Made by a program: the position numbers and the translations under genes. The notes under the pieces were generated by a model that was not told where the DNA came from, ran no database searches, and saw only the letters and a list, made by a program, of their open reading frames with translations. 64,000 bases of DNA from Glandiceps talaboti (taxonomy: Eukaryota > Hemichordata > Enteropneusta > Spengelidae), in the NCBI RefSeq assembly GCF_964340395.1, contig NC_135550.1:2157501-2221500 (forward strand), written 5' to 3'. This document shows positions 1 to 12,300 of the stretch, one piece after another. Position 1 is the stretch's first letter. The number at the start of each line of letters is the position of its first letter.

Positions 1-443
1 CTGGGATGTGTACATCATAATGTGGGGGGGGGGGGTCATAGGGGGTCTCCCCCTAGAAACCCTGGAGGATTTTTACTCTGAAAAGTCAATTTTGAGACTA
101 TTCAGGCCCTTTCAGACAACAATTTCCAAGCTTTACAAGACAGCACCAACATGTAAAAAGCAACTACATAGGGTTGAAATACTTTTGAAATATACCAGTA
201 CTTTGATAGCATCTTGACAGTAAGAGGGGGAGAGCTTGAGACTGGGATATGTCCACCTCGTTGGGGTCCAAGGGGGTCTCCCTCTAGAAGCCCTGGAGAA
301 ATTTTACTCTTAAGGCCAATATTTAGGCTATTCAGACCCTTTCAAGCAATAACTCAATCCATGCATTACAAGACAGCACCATCAAGTATCAGAAACTATT
401 CTTTATAACTTACATAGGGTTGAAATATGTTCTTAAACAGTTA
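1..443 (+). repeat. Degenerate ~210-bp repeat units, upstream region
   Basis: Two diverged units share GGGGGTCTCC-CCTAGAA-CCCTGGAG, ATTTTACTCT and TTACAAGACAGCACCA (about 8-210 and 240-420). Related sequence resumes at 1,572-1,915 (GACTACCTTGGAAA, GAATAGGGTGAAAATA), so the LINE at 444-1,571 seems to have inserted into it. A 12-G run lies at 24-35. Confidence 0.6.
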
Positions 444-524
<81 letters not shown>

Positions 525-1571
525 CTTTATTTAAACTCGATAGCCTCATAGGTAACAGCCTTTTTTCATGAGGGTCGAGAACAAAAAAGAACAATTAAAA
601 TACAATGACAGAAAAGGAGACTACATACAAATTGCAAAAAAATGCAATAACGGCACAAAACGTCCAACAGACAGAATACAGACAGCAAGTGACAGAAAAA
701 ATACGACCATACTAAAAATTTACATTGTCATCTATGAAACCCTGAAAGTAATGTTTATGACACGCAATTTTGAAACTTCTAATATTAGTAATATTGCAGC
801 CGGTAGTTGATTGTAGAGTGTAGGCGCTGCTACTCGAAATGATTCCTTAAAAACATTTGTTCTAGCAAATGGAACTAGTAACGATTGATTTGTAACTGAG
901 CGCAAAGACCGACTAGGTCTATATGGTGAAAGTAATCGACTGATATAAGTGGGATATTGGCCATGTAATGCTTTATAAACTGAAACAACATTATTAAATT
1001 TGTAACGATAGGAGAGTGGATACCAGTTTAGCCTGATTAGCATCTCAGTGGGAGATATGCCGGCGTCGCAATTTAAAATAAGCCTCATGGAACGTTTCAG
1101 TAGACTATTTAATCGGGTGTTGTCGATCTTGCTACAGCAGCCCCATACTGCCTGACAGTAATCAAAGTGAGGTAAAATAAAGCTATTATAGTATTGCCGC
1201 CGTGCCGATTCTGGAAGGAAGCACTTTATTCGCGCCAAGAGATATAACTTAGATTTAATTTTCTTCACAATATTGTTTACATGTGAAGACCATGACAAAT
1301 CATTGTTTATGACTATTCCCAACAACTTTTCACTTAGAACATTTTCAATATCATAATCACCCAGTTTCACATTCAAGTCACTACGTGACAAGTGTGTTCG
1401 TTTCTGTCTAGTTGTAATTAGCATACATTTTGTCTTGTCAATGTTAGGGCACATTTTGTTTTCAGTACACCAATCACTAATACCACCAAGAGCACCGTTT
1501 AACTTGTACTCAAGATAAATGGCATCATTATATACAAGGCATGTAGTAAAGGTCAACACATCTAATATCAT
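444..1571 (-). mobile_element. 5'-truncated LINE with RT C-terminal part and (TTA)n tail
   Basis: Minus-strand frame 732-1571 encodes the region after the catalytic motif of a CR1/Jockey-group reverse transcriptase: SDWCTENKMCPNIDKTKCM, EKLLGIVINNDLSW, FDYCQAVWG, LNWYPLSYRYKF, and APTLYNQLPAAI. The YxDD motif is missing because the copy is truncated near 1,560. The 3' UTR (524-731) leads into AAATAAAGTTTA and a long (TTA)n tail (444-523), typical of LINEs that end in a microsatellite. Confidence 0.85.
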
Positions 1572-1959
1572 TGGTAGGGGAGATTTGGAGTTAAGGCAAT
1601 TTTAGACTACCTTGGAAAACATTTCACATCTTTAAAAGACAATATCATCTCAAATTAGAATAGGGTGAAAATATTTATGAAAAGTTTAATACCATTATGA
1701 CAGTAAAAAGGTTGTTGGTGCATCTGGTTGTTGGTTGAATGCACGAGTGACCTCCAGGCAAATCTGCAGTTTTTTGCTTCTAATAAGGCAATGTTTAGGT
1801 TATTCATAGCCTTTGATGTAATGCCCCCCCCCCAGGCCGAAGAAACTGACCGGTCCCTAAAGTTCTTTGCCTCTAAAGGCTGAAAAAACGCCTTGTGGAT
1901 CATATTATGGTCGAAATACTAGCATCTTTGTTTGATGAACAAAATTAAAAATGAATCCA

Positions 1960-2100
1960 AACATTTGTGAGAACACTGTCTCAGACAGAACTGCGACCGA
2001 TGAAGGACCCAACAGCCGGTCCGAAACGTCTTAAAACAAGGGTCAACTAAGTATCGACCCGGGAACGCATCGCAAATGTCTTCCCTGCAATAACTTTAAC
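1960..2100 (+). ncRNA. Hammerhead-ribozyme-like motif (probably retroposon remnant)
   Basis: CCGATGA (1997-2003), a GGACC/GGTCC stem (2005-2009 with 2018-2022) and GAAACGTC (2023-2030) follow the order of a hammerhead core (CUGAUGA, stem II, GAAA). The conserved U4 is C here, and I found no convincing stems I or III. Such motifs occur in Penelope-like and SINE elements. It is probably a decayed remnant. Confidence 0.25.
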
Positions 2101-2237
2101 TTGACAAACCGGTCACTTGGCTAACTGACCTTTAAACCAATCTATTACATCAAACGAAATAATCAAGTTTGAACCAGCTTTTGAAAATGCTTCCATTTAT
2201 TAACAAACTTGATCTAACAACCCATAGTTGGTTATAT

Positions 2238-2269
2238 CATAGACCCTACACCCTGGTGTAGGGTCTATG
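2238..2269. repeat. Perfect 15-bp palindrome
   Basis: CATAGACCCTACACC, a 2-bp spacer, then GGTGTAGGGTCTATG. A shorter relative (ATCATAGGGTCTATGGTTAC) lies at 14,921-14,940. CATAGACCCT also opens each unit of minisatellite B. Confidence 0.9.
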
Positions 2270-2559
2270 GTTATATGGTAAACGCAATGTCATATACTTA
2301 TTTAATATTGATGGGTGTTTGGAGTTTCCTTCCATTTATTACTCCTGCACACACACTTTAGTTTTGAGTTCATAAACGATTATTTTATTTGATTGACTAC
2401 TAAAACATTATTGCATAAAAATCAGTGACCCACCCCTAAATGTATGCACAAAAATCAGTGACCCCTAATCCCTTGAGCAAAAAATAGTAACCCACCCCTA
2501 AACACCACCCCCCCCCCGTAATTTCTGTCCAGTCCCTAATAGTGCCCCATGCACAGTAT

Positions 2560-2796
2560 CAGTACGTGAGAACTTTTCCCATAATCCTTTGTGACGCGGA
2601 AGTAGTCGCGCCTGCGCGCCAACTTCGAAAGAAAGCAATGTCAGCCAGATCTTGGAGTAATTCTACCCAAATATCCTAATACATCCATGGTAATACTAAA
2701 TAACTGTTTGTTTACAAGTAGATAATAGCGACCAGGTGTAGCGATTTGATCCATCTAGCCTATTTCTAATTCGATCCAGTCATATTGGGTTTCATC
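2560..2796 (+). promoter_or_regulatory. KNTC1 promoter / 5'UTR candidate
   Basis: This stretch is the only CpG-containing patch directly upstream of exon 1. It holds an ETS-like GCGGAAGT (about 2,596) and a GCGCCTGCGCGCC stretch (about 2,608) resembling an NRF1 site, both common in housekeeping and cell-cycle promoters. No TATA box is evident. The transcription start cannot be placed; the stretch 2,620-2,796 is presumably 5'UTR, possibly with an unseen upstream exon. The assignment is inference from position and motifs. Confidence 0.5.
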
Positions 2797-2928
2797 ATGT
2801 CTTGGAACAATGTTGACGTTGGTTTTGAAGGGGAAGAGACAACCATGTTTGGTGCTCGAAACGAGAGTGGAACGGCCCTTTACCAAGTGGAAACATTTGC
2901 TATGATATCACCACAGGAAAGGGAAGAG
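2797..2928 (+). CDS. KNTC1: KNTC1 exon 1 (residues 1-44)
   Basis: Starts at ATG 2797 with [12 protein letters not shown], chosen because the family protein begins with a short M-W-N-D/N type N-terminus; the in-frame codons upstream are not ATG. It contains [16 protein letters not shown], the strongest N-terminal match to vertebrate KNTC1. It ends in phase 0 at GAAGAG before the donor GTACGT. Confidence 0.9.
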
Positions 2929-5900
2929 GTACGTACGGATTCACGATTTAACTATTTTAGGATTGTCATGAGAATTGTTAGTTATACAGCCTGTCACTGT
3001 CATGCAGCCTTGAACCCAATCCATGTTGTTTGAAAGCCTGGGGTACATGTAGTATTGTGATACTGTTATTATTGGTGACTCTTTGACTAAGTACATTGAC
3101 ACTGATAAATTTGATAAGTACAAGTCATGTATTAAATATAGAGCTTATACAATCGATGAAGCGCATACTAGTTTGCTTCGTATTTCAGATAGTGAGAAAG
3201 TTAGGCAAGTTGTAATTCATGTAGGATCTAATGATTTAGGTAATTTTAGCAGTGATGTAATTGTAGATCAGCTTATTTACTTGTTGTGTAAGGAAGCCAG
3301 ATATATATGTCCAAATGCTATCATTGTTATGTCAGGCATCTTACCTTTTCATGGTGTAGATTCTCATTGGAATGCTGATGTCGACTATATAAATGTCAGA
3401 GTGAAACAAGCATGTAGTAACTGTGTTTTTGTTGAACACAGAAAGTTGGGTAGAAGTAGATTTGTATATCACAGTGATGGAATTCATATTAATGAGAAAG
3501 GAACCAGTCTTTTTGTAGGTGACATAAAGTCTTCATTTAGAGCTTTTGTCGGTTTTAGTCATGTTAGTCGAGCATCTACATACTAGCTAGTGTAGCGGTG
3601 ATGCTAGTGATTTGGGGGGAAAATCATCTTTGCTTGACTTCAATTTTTGCATCAGGTACACATCCTTGTACTGAAGATGTAATTTAGTTGTGGATTTGTT
3701 CTACTTAGATTGCAGTTTTGAAGGTTTAATGTTGGTTTTCCTGGAACCTAGTTGAAGTTTGGCCACTTTACTTGCATGCTTACTTACCTTTCAGGGTGAA
3801 CTTCTAATTGAATAGCTTATGCCAATATCATTGTTTGAATTCCAAACTTTTTTTTGTGGTTTTTTGTGTGGCTTTGACATTTTTTATAATGTGTCTTTGT
3901 CGTAAGAATAGGTATAATATTACGAATTCTTGTCATAAGAGTCCAACGTCACTTAGTATTGGAAGTTGGAATATTCAGGGTGGTCTTGCAAACAAATGTA
4001 ATGATGTAGATTTTCAAGATATTGTTGATAAATTTGATATTTTTTTTGTGCAAGAAACTTGGCTTTCAAAATCGCCTGATATCTCACTGAATGGCTATAA
4101 CTTTTTCAGATCTGATCGCACTTCGTCATAAACGTAGTAAATGTGCTGCTGGGGGATCTGTTGTCTTTTTCAAGTCAATTTTACAGAGTGGTATTCAGAA
4201 ATTGGATTAAAAAATTTCAGATTGTCTTTGGTGTAAACTGGATAAAAAATCTTTTTCATGTGTTCGAGACATTTATATCTGTTGTGTATATATACCTCCA
4301 CAAGGTTCTATTATGCATTCTAGCGATGATTATTTTGATTCGCTACAGTCTGAAATTTTACGTTATTCTTCGTGTGGGGATGTAATTTTGCTTGGTGATT
4401 TTAATGCTCGTACTGGCAATCTACAAGATTATATTCGTGATGATGATGTTGATTTTTGTAATTCTCAAATTGATTTCATTCCCGATGATATTTATGAAAG
4501 AATTTCCATGGATAGTGGTAAATTTTGTAGTAATAATTTTGGTCATGAGTTGATTGATCTTTGTATTCAAAATAATTTACTAATTTTAAATGGTAGGACT
4601 ATTGGTGATCTGAATGGTAAACCCACATGTTATAAATATAGTGGCTATAGCATTGTTGACTATGGCATTATTTCAAAAGATTTGATTGATCTTGTCCAGT
4701 ATTTTAAAGTTTTTTGGTTTGTCTCATCTTTCTGATCATTGTCCTGTGGGTCTTTCACTTCATACAGTGTCACATTTGTTTAATTCTAACGATAAGTTTT
4801 CTGGTGTACTTCCTTTTCCTAGTAAATACATTTGGGATGATACTTCTAAACAACAGTTTATTGATAGTTTACAAAGTTCATCAATAAAAAATGATTTGGA
4901 TAAACTTCACTTAGCATGTAGTAATAATACTACAAGTGAAGATATTAGTACATTATACTAGTAGTGTTACAGTTGAATATCATTTTAGTTGTATTTGCAA
5001 ATATTGTGATGCACATGTTATCTAAAAAGAGTTTTATACTGTATTGTTCCAGTTCAGTTTCCTAAATGTGTGCTAAAAGAAATCAAATTGGTTCTAAATA
5101 ACACTGAAAAAACTCTTAATAAAATGCATTGCCAAGTATCCCGTTCTTGTTTGATGTAAATTAGTTCAATATAATGTCAAAAGAAAATAAATGTATGACT
5201 AAAAAATGCCAGCCACATTTCATCTAACAGAATAGGAATCAAGTGATATATATTAGTGGTAATGATAATTAAGATGGCCCTATTATCATAGTAATTGTAT
5301 ATCTTAATGAACCTGGTAATACATTTACCTTGTAAGAGCCTGATTATTGGACTGGTTTTGACGTTAGATTACAAAGGTGAATGCAGGATTTTAAACAAAG
5401 TCTCAGAATGTGTTTATTTAAATTTTTGATTTCCAAGTGGTAGCTCTCCTTCCAGATCTTGTGTATATAAACATGGCATTGTCATCATCATCATCAGTTC
5501 CAATTTCTCCTTCAACTTCATCAGAGTTGGAACTAGCTGTATCATCATTCTCTTTAGGGTATCTTAAAGGGTAACTTTATATTGAGAGTTATGTCAAAGT
5601 TTATTTATTTATCTTTATATTTAGAAGTAATAGTATATTCATGCAAAGTTGAAAAGTATGTGCAAAAAACTTATTTTACTTTTTCTCTGTTAACTCAGCT
5701 TGTGAGATATTGTCTTCTGTTTCACATGTAGCAGACGTTGCCAATATGCTAATTTTAGGAAATATTTAGAATGTGTTATTAAAAGTTTATGTTGAAAATT
5801 ATAGTCATATCTATAGGATGAAAAAATACCTTGCACAGAAGCTTTTGATAATTGTCAAGTATGTTTTAGTGCAGGTGCATCTTTTACATTTTGATGGCAG

Positions 5901-6299
5901 GCTGAGATGAACCTTTTCCAACTCTTTTTTTTTAACTTCCAAGAGCTGCAAATGTAAAATGTTGTCTGTCATATTTGTCTGTCATTTAATACTAGTAAGA
6001 AGTTACATGAAAAAGTTACATATCATTGTGATAACCACAAACCAAAATACAGTCATGTCACAAAGAATATTTTCAGTACAGTGTAAAGGTAATTTCACAC
6101 ATTAAATGAACCAAATTTCAGTAGATAGTAGTGTACATGTACATGAAAGACACTGGTATTTTCAGACAAAAAACAATCTGTACCACTCAATTCGTCCATT
6201 TCAATTTATCATTACATTAACAGTTTATTAAAAGAAAATTAAAATTTGACTGTTTTTGTTTTTCATTTTACTAACTTGTGAGCAACTGTTGTGAGCTGC

Positions 6300-6342
<43 letters not shown>

Positions 6343-9300
6343 GAAAAAGGAAGGCCAACATTTGAAAAGCTTATTTGAAAAGTCATGATGTCAATTTATT
6401 TTCAGGAACTCCCCCCCCCCCCCCATCAACCCATAACACACATTTGTTCAGGTACCCTCCCACACACTATCCATATATTTTCAAGTGTCCCCCCCCCCAA
6501 CAAGTTTTTGTGAAAGCAGCCTTAGGGGCATGCATTGCAGGGCCGGTGGTACACAGCCGATCGAGGTCGATGAAAATATAAACAACACACATGTACCTCG
6601 AGGAAAATAAACGACATGAGAGGGTAACTCCTATATAGTGTACATGTACCTTATTTTTTAGTTTAAATAAGTCATCAAAGAATACTGGCATTGATTATAT
6701 TAATAATATAAGATAATAAAAATGTCTGTTTTCTTCTATTATCAAAACATTTAGTGTACACTAGTGACCATACTTATTAGTCTACCATTTTACAAATTAC
6801 AAACAGTAAATCATGTGAATAAAGTTTTGACCCCGCAGTGCACGGCACGTCCGATTACCCAAAATGCAGTACGATTTGTATGCGAGGAGATCGAAGGCGC
6901 GGTAGGTGCCGACACATACATTGTTGTTGGTTCTACACATGCATTATGTTGTATACGTCACTTTTGAAGAAAATATCTGATGGCTATCGCGTCGTCCCTG
7001 CTGTCCCAAAGTAATGATTAAAAAGAAATAAAATTTACTCAGTCATTAATTTATTTGTCTTTTTCTTTTTGCTCACAAGCCAGGGTTTAGTATATATAAT
7101 TTACAGAGTTGTTGGTGCATGCTCGTAATAGCATAGCGTACATTTGTACGTGAGTCTTAGTTTATCTGCTCTCTGCATAGTGTCCTGGCATACATTGTTT
7201 ACTTATCGTGGTTTGCAACCCTGCCATATCATAATCACAATTTAGACTATTAAAAGTATGAGGATTTACAACCCAGCCATCCCACAATCACAATTAATAT
7301 ACTAGTAGTGCAAGTACATACATTTACTTAGTTATACATTTTATTTGTCTCATTTCTCACTCAAAGGCCAGAATATAATATTAGTACATGATACAATTTA
7401 CCGAGTGACAGCATTACAAGCATACGGTGTACACGTAACTTGACTAATGTTGTGCCAACATGAAGCATGATACGTATTACACCGTCCATGTGCACCACCG
7501 CGGCACCGATTGTCCATAGAAAATACAGGTAAAGATTTACGACCCTGCTGCATACTGTCTCATATTTACGTTTCATAAAACTACACAAACATTCAAATCC
7601 TATCTCTGTCAAGGAATTTACTATGTGCCTAAGCACCCAGTATATCATTCGATTCAGATCCACACGTACTACAATTCTTCATTCATGAATTTTGAAAAAC
7701 ATAGAGATAGACAGCTTTAAAATGTGACAGGAAAATTAGTCTAAAAATGACAATAAATGCACAAATACAAATGTGCAAACGTACTTTGTTTTCATTCCAG
7801 CTGATTGTCACTTGTAGTGGCTTTTCCGACGACAGTATTATTATTTTGTGTTTCGTTATGATTAATGAAATATGACACCAGAAAATACGAAAATGAACTA
7901 TTTTTTAATATTTTCACTTCTATCTGGGAAACTACATGATGTTTTTCTCTTTTATTGGCATTTATATATTCCTTATAAAATTGTCCAACTTCTTTTTTTG
8001 TGTGTCTTACTCCCCTCTTTTGATCTGTAAACCTTTTCTTCTTTTTTTGTTCTTCGTCCTGTGCCTGTCTTCTGTTTTTGTGAAATATTTTCTTTGAAAA
8101 TGTTCAATAAACATCAAAATATTAAAAAAAAAAAAAATTCATTACGTCTTACAGCAAAAAATGTCAACAAATAGGTCTTGCATCATATTTTATAAATGCA
8201 TAGTGCCCTGACACACTTTCATTTCATTTGAGAGTCTGCCTCAATTTGAATCCATCAAAAGAATCACAGGACATTGTACATGTACATGTGTACATGCTTT
8301 TCAATTTGTCAACTAGTGTGGCCAAATTACAATTTTATGAGAGGCATAAAATTAATGCCACAAATATTGAATATCACATGGATATACGATAGTGATCATT
8401 TTACACCAAAACAGGTGGGATATGGTCTCATCTACAAGTATATCAATAATTATGAAATATTGAATTTTAATTTACATGAATGTATGGTCAGTACATTTGT
8501 AACTTGACCAAGGAATTGGGGAAAATTGGTATAAAACACATGTTTTTGGTCAAAAAAGCATGTGAAATTTAGTTTTTTGATAAATACAAGGATTACAATT
8601 GGAAATTAGCTGTAAAAAGTAATAGACAGATAGTATGGGTGTTGGGTAAAATATTTATCATAAAATCAACAAGTACTGTCCTTCGATGTTTACAGTAAAT
8701 ACAAACAAATTTGCATATATCATATATACAAATACTGCATACATACATTGTATAAATCTACAGATAGCAGCATAACGATATGTCTCACAGACGATTTTAT
8801 CCAACACTTCGTCTGTTGACAAAAATGTGACGAAAGACAACGATGTAGATTCTGCCGTAACGTCTTCATCAGTTCATGTAAACCAACCTAGGACTCTGGA
8901 GTAATCGTACGACATTGGCATCTGTGGTTTGTCATCGGCAGGATCGCGCGATCGCAGGACCAGCCATTGACGATGTCAGTCCAAAAGTCGAAGTTATCGG
9001 AGGATTTTCGATACTAGTATGTCATAGGACAAAATTTACTCCCTCAAAAACGTAAAATTCTTCATCATCATCGCTACCACCGTCGAGAAATTGTCGTGCG
9101 AAAAACTCTTTGTCCTCTGGGTTTACTTCGTTCAATATATTAGCATAATGTTGAAGGTCAACATACATATCCATAGCGGCTGCCATATTAGGCATTGCTA
9201 AGTAAGAGCTATTTGCATTCGGCGGCAAAAAGTGAGAAAAATTGAACATGTGACACGAAAAAAAGTCGAAGGATGCAGGCTGGGAGGTACAAATTTTCCC

Positions 9301-12300
9301 CCTCCCATTTCTTTATGACGCATGCAATAAATCAACATTTAATCATACATTCCTTTCATTAGGGGGCAGTATGAACATATTAGTGTAAAGAAAGAAATAG
9401 AATTGCAGTGGCCCTTTAACTCCTTCAAAAGTTAGTTATCCTAGTGGTTTTAAATGAGACTAGTAACTTTTACACGGATCTTTTGAATTGCCTGTTCACA
9501 TTCACTTAGTGTATGCATCTGTTAAGGCTTGCTGTTCATGCTATGTTTGCCTGTTGGACTCACTTGATATGGTCAGAAAATACTGTTGCTTCAAGGGAAT
9601 GGCCCTATAAACAGGCATACATGTATGTAGGCACATTGACATTCGTTCACAGTGACAAGTCAGGTATAAGTCAGAGTATTAGTCACCGATCAGTGTTAGA
9701 TACACACGTACAGTGAATACTCCAGAACATATGGTTCGTTATTAAGTCATTACTCATGAATAATAATAAAGGCGATTTGTAGTGTGCCTAATCTCACCGA
9801 GCTCTAGGTGCAGAGGACATAAGCAGAAAGGAAGTAAGTAATAATGACAAAGTGATTTACTGCTTGAAGAGATAAGATTTAAGTGTTGAGTGAAAAGATA
9901 ACAAGGAGTTAGAGAATGGAGGCTGGATGGGAGTTTGTTCCATTGGGATGGACCGGTGAAAGAGAATGATCCTTCACCAAAGCATTTTGTGGTTACATCC
10001 GGTACTCGAAGACGACGAATATCAGAAGAGGACCTGAGATTTCTTGAGGGGCAATACTGGTGAAGAAGTTCACTAAGGTATTTAGGTCCGGAACCAGTAG
10101 TCGAATTATAACAGATTGTTGAAAATTTGTAATGTGTGCGAGATGTGATTGGCAGCCAGTGAAGTCGCACCAGGAGGGGTTCTGCAGGATCCGTTCTCTT
10201 AGTTTTGCATACGAGCCTTAGCTGCCTAGCTGCAGCATTCTGTGCTCTTTGTAACTTGTCAATTAAGTACTTGTACTAAGTGATTCCGAATGTGTATTGA
10301 AGATGATGGAGGAGAATACTGTGGTCTATGTGTTGAATGCTGCTGAAAGGTCTAGCAGGGTCAAGATGGTTACTTCACCATTGTCTAAAGATGTTAAAAG
10401 ATCATTCACGATCTTTAGAAGAGCCGTTTCAGTGTTGTGATGAGATCTACATGTATAAGCAGATTGTTTAGAACTGAGTAGATTAGTATGGGTAAGGTGA
10501 TCGAAAAGCTGCACAAGGATGATTCTTTTGATGACTTTTGAAAGAAAAGCGATAGGTTTTAAGATCATTTGGATCGATTGAGAGTTGCTTTTTTGAGAAG
10601 AGGTGTGATTAGAGCAGTTTTGAAGATGGATGGAAAGGTAGTAGAAGTGTTAGACTCGTTAATGATCGCAGTGATGAATGGTAATAAGACATCTAAGCAT
10701 TTCTACTAAAAGACTGGTGGGCATAGCATTGAGATCGCAACTTTTTGCAGCTGAGTTGAAAGTAATACGTTTAACTACTGTATGTCATCTGAAACAGGTG
10801 TGAACTTGTTAAGAGGTCACCCATGAAAGCAGGGCTTGGTGTGGACTGGTGTTGAGGGGATGTTTCCCTCAAGATTTGTTCTTAATGATTTGATTTTGGA
10901 ATCAAAGTAGCTGAGAAACTGTTTCGGCAATTCAAGGAGAGGAATTATTGTCAGGATGGGAGAACTCTTTTCCTTACCAAGTAGTTGATTAGTCACACTG
11001 AACAGCTGCTTGCTTGACTGACTCTCTGTGATTTTATTTGCTTAAAAGTAGTCAGTTTTGGCATTATGTACAAGATCTGTAACATGGTTCTTTGCATCCT
11101 GATATAATTGTTTCTGAACTGTCAATTTTGTCTGTTGCCACAGTCGCTCAGCACGATGACGTTGTCGTTTTGCCATTCTCAGTCTGTCGCATATAGAATT
11201 ATACCAAAGAGCACTTTGACGAGATGAAAGTCTCTGCGGCTTTAGTGCTAGTGGCACGTGTTTATCAATGACTGACTGAAGTTTAGTGTCGAGATCGTGG
11301 GCTGATAAATGATCAGATGGAGGTAGTATACTGTGAAGGTCTTCCATGAGGACAGTGTGATTTACATTGTGAATGTTCCGTGTCATCTACATAGTGATTG
11401 ATGAAGGTGGTAGCGCCACATTGAGGTGACTGATTACGCAGAGATGGTCAGACATAATAGCACTAGAAACCATTGTAGACTGTACTAAGTCACTTTCCGA
11501 TCTACATGTATGCACTAACCAATCGAGAGTATGACCTTTATTGTGGGTACATGTAGGTTCCATGACAGGTTGGGTGAGACAGAATGTGTTAAGTAGATCC
11601 GTAATTCTTGACATTGTAGAATTGCTTGGTGTATCATAATGAACATTTAAATGATTAAAGTCACCTAAGATGATGGATGAACCAGTGAGAGAATTGCTGT
11701 TCGGGAAGCTCAGCAAGAAAGATCGAATCAGTGAGTTTGTTTTTGCAGTTTGGTGGTGGATGGTAAAGACAGAAAAAGTGGATAGTCCATTGCAGTAATT
11801 TCAAAGAAGTCTGGACCAATTTATAGGATGAGTGAACAAAGGAGAATTTATCTTGAAAGGCGATGCAAGAACTGAACTTATCACTGAAGATGATGGCGAG
11901 TCCCCCACCTGTTGTTGAGTGTGGAAACGATTCAATGCCGTAACCTGCTGGTGTGAGGTCAATGCACTTTGGTTCAATCAATCAATCAATCAAATAATTT
12001 GTAGAGCGCCAAAATCCAGGCAAAGTTCTGTTCAGGGGCGCTGGATGGTTAATCCACACCGTAGGCTTTACAAAACAAATGTGTCTTCAGTTTTCTTTTG
12101 AAACAATCAATAGTTGGTGCAAGTTTAATGTCAGTTGGCAGTGAATTCCAAAGCTTTGGAGCAGCATAAGCGAAAGAACGTCCACCGTAGTTGATTTGCT
12201 TGTAACTTGTTGTCGTAAGAAGGTTTTTGTCCTTTGAGCGTAAGGTGCGAGCTAGTATGTATACTTGTATAAGGTCGGAAATGTACTCCGGTGTAAGACC

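Noticed and set aside
2785-2796. Upstream TTG as the KNTC1 start
   Set aside because: Not a normal eukaryotic start; ATG at 2797 matches the family N-terminus.
4143-4385. Separate hydrophobic protein in the LINE
   Set aside because: It is the endonuclease region read in a shifted frame; flanking frames carry the real motifs.
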